Assembly (NCBI GenBank): GCA_903922465.1
Contig: CAIXTV010000228.1
Span: 1 to 43,058 of the forward strand
Source of the DNA: an uncultured bacterium
Lineage (GTDB): Bacteria > Bacteroidota > Bacteroidia > Bacteroidales > CAIXTV01
Direction: 5' to 3'
Length of the DNA stretch: 43,058 bases
In this document: positions 30,597-38,433 of the stretch, one piece after another
Numbering within the stretch: the stretch's first letter is position 1
Layout of the letters: each line of letters starts with the position of its first letter
Notes under the pieces: model-generated
The model's database searches: none
What the model saw: only the letters and a program-made list of their open reading frames with translations
What the model was told of the DNA's origin: nothing
Translations under genes and position numbers: made by a program

Positions 30597-31571
30597 TTAT
30601 GCCTCAATTATCTCAAAAACAATATGCGTAGAGTTGGTTAAACTCGAATTGGTGACAATGATATGTGTTTTTGTAAGGTCGGTTAACACCTCTGTTGATT
30701 TTTTTTCGTAAAGCACACCTGCTGTGGCTTTAAAATCGGTAATTGTACCGGGAGTTGTATTGTTGATTGCTGAACTTATGTAGGCATCTTCTTCTCCATC
30801 TACCAAAAACCTAAATATATCGGTAGATTTACTTTTATGAATACAAAGTTTTACAAATCCACCGGCTGGAATTTGCTTTGGATAGGTTTTACTATTATAA
30901 AACTTAATTTTATTCAGGTCGAAAAATGAATTTACATTTTCTTCCTTATTAGGGAGCTTTGCATAAAAATAATTTAGCCATGACAGCGCGCGGTCTAATT
31001 GTAAAATCATGGCTTCAACGGCATTTTGAACATTTGATGAAATGGTTTTATAACCTCCGATTAAGCCTTGCTGGGTTTCTCTTGCCGATTGTAGCTGGTC
31101 GTACCAAGCCAACACTTCTTCGGAAGCAGGGATTAAATCATCATAAGTAAGCATTTTGTCGGCAACTGCTTTAAGTGCAATTTCTCTTTGTTCGTAAGAG
31201 CCTTTATAGAATTGATTGCGGGTTGAGCCCCAAATATCTTTAAATTCTAAGGTTCCTATTTCGAAAAAGTTGCGTGTTAAGGTTTCGAAATGATCTAAAT
31301 GTGGTTTCATTTGTTTAAATAAATCTTCCACATTATCGGTATATGCCTCCTTGGATGAACCGCTACCTTTTTTTAATCCAATAGTAATAAGAAAATCTTC
31401 GTAAATCAAATTGGTTTCGTTGTAGATTAGCATAAAACCCGGGTCAGTATAATTACGGGTCGCAAAGAGCCTGTTGCGTGTAAATGTTGCAATTCCAAGG
31501 GCATTTAAAATGCTCTCTTCCATAGCGGCTCTAATAAAATTGTGGCTTCCCAGCCAAATAAATTCAGCCAT
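30597..31571 (-). CDS. Hypothetical protein
   Basis: 324-aa ORF with no signal peptide, a 3' hairpin and an upstream CAAAGATA (TATCTTTG) box at 31641-31648. No family recognised. Confidence 0.75.
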   Translation of the reverse strand: MAEFIWLGSHNFIRAAMEESILNALGIATFTRNRLFATRNYTDPGFMLIYNETNLIYEDFLITIGLKKGSGSSKEAYTDNVEDLFKQMKPHLDHFETLTRNFFEIGTLEFKDIWGSTRNQFYKGSYEQREIALKAVADKMLTYDDLIPASEEVLAWYDQLQSARETQQGLIGGYKTISSNVQNAVEAMILQLDRALSWLNYFYAKLPNKEENVNSFFDLNKIKFYNSKTYPKQIPAGGFVKLCIHKSKSTDIFRFLVDGEEDAYISSAINNTTPGTITDFKATAGVLYEKKSTEVLTDLTKTHIIVTNSSLTNSTHIVFEIIEA

Positions 31572-32069
31572 ATAAGTATGGTTTTAAGGTTAATAACAAA
31601 TAATCTCCCTAGCTGTTAATTTTAATTTGTAGGGACGCGCCAAAGATAGTAATATTTATTGGATAAATAACATTTTAAATGAATTATACTGAAAATAAAA
31701 ATATTTGGGGGTATTTCCCTTAGAATTTTAATTCGATTTCAATGCGTAAAAATTTATTTCGGCAAGCTTTAAGATGCCAGAAAAAAGATTTTTTGCTGGA
31801 TATTATCTTGAGTATGCACATAACATCAAACAAAATACCAGAAATTAGCTGTCGCTAGTTGGCAAATCTCAAAGGGCTGCCAATAATTTATGGTGAATCA
31901 AATTGTTGAAATTTATTATTGCTTTTGCCAGCTGTGGACTTCCGACTTTTAAGACTTTATGGACAGTCTTTATCTACATTGCATCAGTTTGAAATCGCTT
32001 ATTTCTTATTTTTCGTAAAGGGATTTCAAGTTACAATTGTTTCCCTTTTCTATTATAGTAAGCTTTTTG

Positions 32070-32298
32070 CATATACAATCGTTTACCCACCACCTTGCGA
32101 ACAACTTATTAAATAAACAGTCGTTTACCTACCACCTTGCGAGCAGGATGTTGAATAAACAATCGTTTTTCTTATAACTTGCGAGCAAGATATTGAATAA
32201 ACAGTTGTTTACTTTATAACTTGGGAGCAGGATATTGAATAAACAGTCGTTTACCTTATATCTTGCGAGCAAGATGGTAGGTAAACGATTGTTTACCA
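32070..32298. repeat. Imperfect 42-bp tandem repeat, about 5.5 copies
   Basis: Unit aataaacagtcgtttaccttataacttgcgagcaagatattg starts at 32112, 32154, 32196, 32238; degenerate copies at both ends (32070 and 32280). Confidence 0.88.
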
Positions 32299-32380
32299 TA
32301 TTTCCTCCTCGCAGGAATAGTCCTATACTCCCGTTTGGCGCGGGTTTCAGTTTTTGGGGATTCGATTTGAAGTCAGGCAC

Positions 32381-32448
32381 GTCATTGCCAGCGCAGCGAA
32401 GCAATCTTTGTAAATTGAGATTGCTTCGTCCTACCTCCTACTAATGAC
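32381..32448. repeat. REP/MITE-like palindromic element
   Basis: gtcattgccagcgcagcgaagcaatct ... agattgcttcgtcctacctcctactaatgac; terminal gtcatt/aatgac and internal gaagcaatct/agattgcttc complementarity. Confidence 0.75.
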
Positions 32449-32465
32449 ACTTTCTACTACCTTAC

Positions 32466-32711
32466 TCCCCCTTGGGACTTGGGATTTGAAGTTTGGGTCT
32501 TGGGACTTCATCCAAAAAGTATATTAGGCTATACATCCCTGTCAATTCCCTACTGATGTAATTAGAACTAAACCTAACAGGTTTTCAAAACCTGCTAGGT
32601 TTTCCAATTAAATAAAATTCCAAAAGCTAAAGGTCTAATAGTCTAAATGGCTAAACGTCTAAACTCCCCCTAGGGACTTGGAATTTGAAGTTTGGGTCTT
32701 GGGACTTCAAC
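32466..32711. repeat. Dispersed direct repeat pair
   Basis: cccccttgggacttgggatttgaagtttgggtcttgggacttca (near 32466-32510) and ccccctagggacttggaatttgaagtttgggtcttgggacttca (near 32666-32709). Confidence 0.85.
32570..32602. repeat. Perfect-ended palindrome
   Basis: aaacctaacaggttttcaaaacctgctaggttt; arms complementary except one central-arm mismatch. Confidence 0.85.
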
Positions 32712-33381
32712 CTTTCGCCCCCTCCACCACCATCACTATCTCCCCTTTCACGGGTTTTTGTTTGTAATACATCAGCAATTCGTCCAACGACATGCGTTGG
32801 TTTTCTTCATATATCTTAGTCAATTCCCTCGATACGCATGCTTTGCGTTCGCCACCAAAATGTAGGGCAAACTGTTCGAGGGTTTTCAATAATTTATGCG
32901 GCGATTCGTAAAAAACCATGGTCCGGCTTTCCGTTGCGAGGAATTTCAAGCGGGTTTCCCTACCTTTTTTCTGTGGAAGAAAGCCTTCGAACACAAACTT
33001 ATCGCAAGGCAAACCCGAATTTACCAAAGCGGGTATCAATGCTGTGGCTCCGGGCAGGCAATTCACCTCTATGTCCTGTGCAATGCAGTCTCTCACCAAC
33101 AAAAAGCCCGGGTCGGATATGCCGGGAGTGCCCGCATCGCTCACCAGCGAAACGATGGCAGCCGTTTGTATCTTCTCAACAATCTGGTCGAGCTTTTTAT
33201 GTTCGTTAAACTTATGATAGGCATACACCTTTTTCGACAAACCCAAATGTTTCAACAAAATGGAAGTCTTGCGGGTGTCTTCGGCAAGAATAAAATCCGA
33301 TTCGGTGAGGATTTTTATCGCCCTTAGGGTAATATCATCCAAATTTCCGATGGGGGTTGGCACTATATATAAGATAGACAT
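32707..33381 (-). CDS. rsmI: 16S rRNA (cytidine(1402)-2'-O)-methyltransferase
   Basis: LYIVPTPIGNLDDITLRAIKIL, AEDTRKTSILLKHLG, LVSDAGTPGISDPGFLLVR, GLPCDKFVFEGFLPQKKGR. Confidence 0.96.
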   Translation of the reverse strand: MSILYIVPTPIGNLDDITLRAIKILTESDFILAEDTRKTSILLKHLGLSKKVYAYHKFNEHKKLDQIVEKIQTAAIVSLVSDAGTPGISDPGFLLVRDCIAQDIEVNCLPGATALIPALVNSGLPCDKFVFEGFLPQKKGRETRLKFLATESRTMVFYESPHKLLKTLEQFALHFGGERKACVSRELTKIYEENQRMSLDELLMYYKQKPVKGEIVMVVEGAKG

Positions 33382-34688
33382 CAGGGTTTTATTTTTATGG
33401 GTGTAACATCACGAACATATTTAATCATCAGCTTTGTAAGTTTTTCGAATCCTCTCAATTGAATTGCCTCAGCCACATCAAACACATCGTGATAGGCCGG
33501 CGATCCCCCGAATGAATAGATGAAAAAACAAGGCACTCCTTTTTTATAGAAAAAATAATGGTCGCTGTTGGCAGCTTCTTCCCTTTTCTTAATCAATGGG
33601 AACATCGTCAGCGTGTCGTTGAGCGAGGTGAGGCGCTTAAACTCGTTTTCAAAAGCTGTGGCATTCACCACCGTGATGCCCTCTTTTCCAGTGCCCACCA
33701 TATCGAGATTAAACAGAAACTTAATCGATTTCAATGGGAACAAAGGATTTTCGGTGTAATATTTTGAGCCCAACAAACCGGCTTCTTCGCCCGTAAAGTT
33801 CATAAAAGCTATTGAATAATAGGGTTTTTCTGTAACATTACTGAAATGTTTTGCCAAATTAAGCAGCATAGCGGTCCCACTTGCATTATCGTTTGCGCCA
33901 GGGAAATACACATCCTTTCCCATCCTTCCCAAATGGTCGTAATGAGCCGTAAACACCAGAAAAGTATCGGGTTGAACTGCACCTTCTATATATGCGACCA
34001 CATTTTGGGTAGGATATTTATTATAAAAACGACTTTCAATCGTAACATCCACTTTCTTTGTTTTCTTCGGAAGTTTCTCGCGCGATACATTTATATAAGG
34101 ACAATCGCCAGGCATTCTTCCATTCGAAACCGACCAATATAAATGACCATCCTGCAATTGAATATATCCCTTAGCCTTCAGCAAATTGCTTTGTTTTAAA
34201 GCATCAATATATTCGAGATGTTCTTTCTTTTTGAAATTTCGCTTATCAATCACCACAAAACGATTGTTTGCCTGACCAGAAATAAATTTTTGGATGGATG
34301 ATGCGCTTTTAATATTACTTTTCTTCAGATAAACCAATTCAAACTCCCCTTTTATTGAATTAGAGGAAGCCGAAACCATATAATCTTTCCCTGCCACCAA
34401 TGTTTTCTCATCGGTTTTAAAAGAAATTTCACCCGGAAAAGTATTAATTGGAAAAGAAAAAGGCTGAAGATAATTCTCTGAAAACGATTTCAAGCCCATG
34501 GCTTTGTATTCATTCGAGATAAAAGCAGCTGCCAAACTGTCACCTTTATTCACATAACCTCTTCCATTGAAAGAAGCAGAACTAAGCAAATCAATTACTC
34601 TTCGGGCATAAATAGTGTCTTGCCCATAGCTGAATTGAGAAATAAAAAGGCATGCAAAAAGAAACTTTTTAAAATGAAGCCTGCACAT
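33381..34688 (-). CDS. M28-family metallopeptidase (exported)
   Basis: Leader LFACLFISQFSYGQ; VFTAHYDHLG...GANDNASGTAMLLNLA...FMNFTGEEAGLLGSKYY...FLFNLDMVG metal-ligand motifs. Confidence 0.93.
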   Translation of the reverse strand: MCRLHFKKFLFACLFISQFSYGQDTIYARRVIDLLSSASFNGRGYVNKGDSLAAAFISNEYKAMGLKSFSENYLQPFSFPINTFPGEISFKTDEKTLVAGKDYMVSASSNSIKGEFELVYLKKSNIKSASSIQKFISGQANNRFVVIDKRNFKKKEHLEYIDALKQSNLLKAKGYIQLQDGHLYWSVSNGRMPGDCPYINVSREKLPKKTKKVDVTIESRFYNKYPTQNVVAYIEGAVQPDTFLVFTAHYDHLGRMGKDVYFPGANDNASGTAMLLNLAKHFSNVTEKPYYSIAFMNFTGEEAGLLGSKYYTENPLFPLKSIKFLFNLDMVGTGKEGITVVNATAFENEFKRLTSLNDTLTMFPLIKKREEAANSDHYFFYKKGVPCFFIYSFGGSPAYHDVFDVAEAIQLRGFEKLTKLMIKYVRDVTPIKIKP

Positions 34689-35653
34689 TACAGAAACTTT
34701 CTGTTTACAATATCATAGAGTTTCGGGAAAGCTTCATTATTATTCTCCCAACTAAATTTCAACAACAAAGTATTCAATATATTTTCAGCATCATCCCAAT
34801 CGCTTGCATTATTCAATTCATTAATTGCCAAATTATAATCCTGCAAACTCCCTTTGAATAACTCATTGATAAAATTGAATTTCTCATTAATACCAATGGC
34901 TTGCTTGAGGTCATTAACTGGTTTTTTAGGAATATTCCCTGCTAAACTTTTTTGCTCGGTATGAAGTTTTTCATTCAAGACTTTCTTTTCAGTTTTAAAC
35001 TTATCGGCAAGGGTTTGCGACTCATCAGCAAACAAATCTAATGTACTTTTAACCACCTTAGGTTTAGGTGCAATTGCTTCAGGTTTAGGTTGAACAATCT
35101 CTGGCTTTGGGGCGTCTACTTTTGGCAGAATTTCCTCAGCTACAGGAGGCTCTACTTCAACTATGGGCGGCTCTACCTCAGCTTTTCCCAAAACAACTTC
35201 CTCTATTATCTCCTCAATAAGTATTTCCTGAACAACCTCTTCTACTTCAGGTTCATCATCATAAATGTTAACCGAAGAAACAATTACTTCAGGTATTATT
35301 TCTTCAACAGGTTTTACTTCTTCAATTGGAGCAATAAAAGACACATGTTCAACCTCCGGCTCCTTAATAATACTAAATCTTATAGGTTGAATTTCTTCTT
35401 CCACTTCTTCCTTCACTTCTTGTTTAGGAATAGAAGGAGGGATTTCTGACTTAGTTAAAGATTTTTCATCTTTTATATTGTAGTTTTTCAGTTTTAAAGT
35501 GGCATCATATAAATTGACAACGTAGTTTCTAAATAAATCTACATCAATTTGCATAATTACATCTCCCTGCGAATCAATAGATTCTAACTGATCGTGCAAG
35601 GCTTCCAATAAATATTTGATTTCGCTTTTAATAATTTCAATATCTTTGTACAT
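34688..35653 (-). CDS. Hypothetical protein with Pro/Glu/Val-rich low-complexity linker
   Basis: 321 aa, folded N- and C-termini flanking PPVAEEILPKVDAPKPEIVQPKPEAIAPKPKVVKS; stop overlaps the M28 start (TAATG). Confidence 0.8.
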   Translation of the reverse strand: MYKDIEIIKSEIKYLLEALHDQLESIDSQGDVIMQIDVDLFRNYVVNLYDATLKLKNYNIKDEKSLTKSEIPPSIPKQEVKEEVEEEIQPIRFSIIKEPEVEHVSFIAPIEEVKPVEEIIPEVIVSSVNIYDDEPEVEEVVQEILIEEIIEEVVLGKAEVEPPIVEVEPPVAEEILPKVDAPKPEIVQPKPEAIAPKPKVVKSTLDLFADESQTLADKFKTEKKVLNEKLHTEQKSLAGNIPKKPVNDLKQAIGINEKFNFINELFKGSLQDYNLAINELNNASDWDDAENILNTLLLKFSWENNNEAFPKLYDIVNRKFL

Positions 35654-35718
35654 AATAGAGTTGATTAAAACAGTAGTATTTTGACCGATAAAGATATAAA
35701 GATTTGTGATTCCCCAAT

Positions 35719-36297
35719 ATGTTTTTAGAAAGTAATAAAAATAATTCCACCCGAACAGGCTGGATAGAAGTCATTTGCGGTTCAATGTTTTCAGGAAAAA
35801 CCGAAGAACTCATTCGCAGGCTAAACCGAGCAAAAATTGCCCGTCAAAAGGTGGAAATTTTCAAACCAGCTATCGATACTCGATACGATGATAGAGATGT
35901 AGTTTCGCATAACGAAAACTCAATACCCTCAACTCCAGTAGAAAACGCATCTCAAATCTTACTAATGATTAGCGATGTAGAAGTAGTAGGGATTGATGAA
36001 GCTCAGTTTTTCGATGAGGGAATTACTGATGTTTGCAATCACATGGCAAATACTGGAATAAGAGTAATAGTTGCAGGATTAGATATGGATTTTACAGGGA
36101 AACCATTTGGACCCATTCCTGCATTATTAGCCGCAGCCGAATATGTTACCAAGGTTCATGCAATTTGTATGCACTGCGGCGACCTTGCACAATATTCACA
36201 CCGGTTTTCGAATGAACAAAAACTTGTTGTATTAGGTGAAACAGAAGCATATGAGCCCCTGTGCCGAAAATGTTACTTAGAAAAACGTAAAGCTTAA
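35719..36297 (+). CDS. tdk: Thymidine kinase
   Basis: [40 protein letters not shown]...CRKC zinc ligands. Confidence 0.97.
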   Translation: MFLESNKNNSTRTGWIEVICGSMFSGKTEELIRRLNRAKIARQKVEIFKPAIDTRYDDRDVVSHNENSIPSTPVENASQILLMISDVEVVGIDEAQFFDEGITDVCNHMANTGIRVIVAGLDMDFTGKPFGPIPALLAAAEYVTKVHAICMHCGDLAQYSHRFSNEQKLVVLGETEAYEPLCRKCYLEKRKA

Positions 36298-36653
36298 TTT
36301 ACGAAGATCGACTTTTCAACGGTTTCGCCTGGTTTCAAACGAATTGTTCCCGTCCCTGTTAAAGGAGGGAAAAGTCCGGTTGTACTTGTGTCAATGGTAG
36401 CAAAAACATCTAAAATGGCTTCCGATTTAAAAGTTGTTGAGAAACGACCACCCCCATCGGTGATTCCCGATGTGTTAATATCGTATTTTTCTAACCTAAC
36501 AGTGGCATTAGGCACAACAAAATTTGTATCATATAAAAACTTAACAGTTATCACTGCTTTACAATCGGTTTCCTTTGCACAATTGGAAAAAACAAAGACT
36601 GAAGCGACGAAAATTGCAGGTAAAAACAAGGCTTTTAAAAATTTTCTTTTCAT
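36294..36653 (-). CDS. Small lipoprotein with carboxypeptidase-regulatory-like beta domain
   Basis: Met17 of the listed ORF begins [31 protein letters not shown] (lipobox-like FSNC); [29 protein letters not shown]. Confidence 0.75.
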   Translation of the reverse strand: MKRKFLKALFLPAIFVASVFVFSNCAKETDCKAVITVKFLYDTNFVVPNATVRLEKYDINTSGITDGGGRFSTTFKSEAILDVFATIDTSTTGLFPPLTGTGTIRLKPGETVEKSIFVN

Positions 36654-36719
36654 ATTTGAGGAATTTTTGGTAATATTGCTGACATTATTTACTAACCACA
36701 AATGTATAAAAAAATCACT

Positions 36720-37385
36720 ATGAAAAAATTTTCTTTCATTTTTTCCTTAATTGTAGGAATATTATTCCTCAGCAATTCTAGTATTAACGCGCAAAACAGT
36801 GCAGGTGTTAAAAAAGTAATGATCACTACCAGTTATGGTACAATCAAGATTAAATTGTATAACGAGACCCCAAAACACAGGGATAATTTCATCAAATTAG
36901 CCACTTCGGGCTATTTAAATGGCACATTATTTCACAGAGTTATTCAAGGTTTTATGATTCAAGGTGGAGATCCTGATTCAAAGACTGCAAAAGCTGGTGC
37001 AATGTTAGGTGCTGGTGGTCCTGGCTACACTGTTCCTGCGGAATTCAACGCTAAACTCATACATAAAAAAGGAGCATTAGCCGCTGCCCGTGATAATAAT
37101 CCACAAAAAGCATCTTCTGGCTCACAGTTTTATATTGTGCAAGGTAGAGTTGTTACAGATGCAGAACTTGATAACTTTCAAAAAAACAGCGGATGGACTT
37201 ATACTAAAGAACAACGCAATATTTATAAAACTTCAGGAGGAACGCCTTCTTTAGACAATGGTTATACTGTTTTTGGAGAAGTTTACGAAGGTCTCGATGT
37301 TATTGATAAAATTGCTGCAGTAAAAAAAGGCGCAAACGACCGCCCTGCAGTAGATGTAAAAATGACTGTGAAAATCATAAAATAA
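36720..37385 (+). CDS. Cyclophilin-type peptidyl-prolyl cis-trans isomerase, exported
   Basis: Met7 start MKKFSFIFSLIVGILFLSNSSINAQ; GTLFHRVIQGFMIQGGDPDS, SGSQFYIVQG, YTVFGEVYEGLDVIDKIA. Confidence 0.94.
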   Translation: MKKFSFIFSLIVGILFLSNSSINAQNSAGVKKVMITTSYGTIKIKLYNETPKHRDNFIKLATSGYLNGTLFHRVIQGFMIQGGDPDSKTAKAGAMLGAGGPGYTVPAEFNAKLIHKKGALAAARDNNPQKASSGSQFYIVQGRVVTDAELDNFQKNSGWTYTKEQRNIYKTSGGTPSLDNGYTVFGEVYEGLDVIDKIAAVKKGANDRPAVDVKMTVKIIK

Positions 37386-37403
37386 ACAGGAAATTTATTT
37401 GTA

Positions 37404-38426
37404 ATGATATCAAGTATACAAAGATATATCAATGAGGTAAATAATGAGAATGCTCTTGACCAGAATGGTATCGAGGAAATTCGCATTAAATATTTAGGCA
37501 AAAAGGGTATCTTAAATGAATTGTTTGAACAATTCAAAACTATTCCGAATAGCGAGAAAAAAGAAACTGGTGTATACTTAAATGAGTTAAAGACTGCAGT
37601 TCAAAACAAACTCCTTATTTTAAAAGAATCAATTGGTAGCGATGAACTAAATCTTGCTTCAGATAAAGATTTGACTCAACCTGTTGATTTTAATTTAAAT
37701 GGAGCACGCCATCCTCTTTCAATTGTCAGAAATCAAATCGTTCAAATATTCCAAGGTATAGGATATAGTATATCTGAAGGCCCTGAAATTGAAGATGATT
37801 GGCACAATTTCTCTGCATTAAACTTCCCTCAGGACCATCCTGCCCGCGACATGCAAGATACTTTCTTCATTGAAAAAAATCCTGATATCGCTTTACGTAC
37901 TCACACTTCATCTGTTCAGGTAAGGATAATGGAGAAAACACCTCCTCCTATTCGCACTATCTCGCCAGGAAGGGTATTTAGGAATGAGGCTATTTCGGCA
38001 AGGGCACATTGTATTTTTCATCAAGTTGAGGGCTTATACATTGACAAAAACGTCTCTTTTGCAGAACTAAAACAGACATTATTGTACTTTGCCAGAGAAA
38101 TGTTTGGCGAGCATACCCAAATAAGACTTAGACCCTCCTATTTCCCATTTACAGAACCTTCTGCAGAAATGGACATTTCATGCAATATATGTGGTGGTAG
38201 CGGTTGCAATATATGCAAACATACAGGCTGGGTTGAAATTCTAGGTTGTGGAATGGTTGACCCCAATGTACTCGAGAACTGCGGAATTGATAGCAAACAA
38301 TATAGTGGCTTTGCATTCGGAATGGGTATTGAACGAATTACCATGCTGAAATATCAAATTAAGGATCTTAGACTGTTTTTCGAAAACGATATTCGATTCC
38401 TACAACAATTTGAAACTTTCATCTAA
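37404..38426 (+). CDS. pheS: Phenylalanine-tRNA ligase alpha subunit
   Basis: HPLSIVRNQIVQIFQGIGYSISEGPEIEDDWHNFSALNFPQDHPARDMQDTFF, FAFGMGIERITMLKY. Confidence 0.98.
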   Translation: MISSIQRYINEVNNENALDQNGIEEIRIKYLGKKGILNELFEQFKTIPNSEKKETGVYLNELKTAVQNKLLILKESIGSDELNLASDKDLTQPVDFNLNGARHPLSIVRNQIVQIFQGIGYSISEGPEIEDDWHNFSALNFPQDHPARDMQDTFFIEKNPDIALRTHTSSVQVRIMEKTPPPIRTISPGRVFRNEAISARAHCIFHQVEGLYIDKNVSFAELKQTLLYFAREMFGEHTQIRLRPSYFPFTEPSAEMDISCNICGGSGCNICKHTGWVEILGCGMVDPNVLENCGIDSKQYSGFAFGMGIERITMLKYQIKDLRLFFENDIRFLQQFETFI

Positions 38427-38433
38427 TATTAAC

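Noticed and set aside
32070-32298. Possible CRISPR array (regularly spaced repeats)
   Set aside because: Copies are contiguous 42-bp units without unique spacers, and no cas genes are nearby.
32129-32404. 91-aa minus-strand ORF MLRCAGNDVPDFKS...FNILLASYKKNDCLFNILLARW
   Set aside because: It is a read-through of the REP-like element and the 42-bp tandem repeat, so almost certainly non-coding.
32838-33327. Plus-strand ORFs of 99-143 aa
   Set aside because: Antisense shadows of rsmI.
35090-35449. 119-aa plus-strand ORF rich in N/Y/F/R
   Set aside because: Antisense of the Glu/Pro/Val-rich linker in the 34688..35653 CDS; composition is an artefact.
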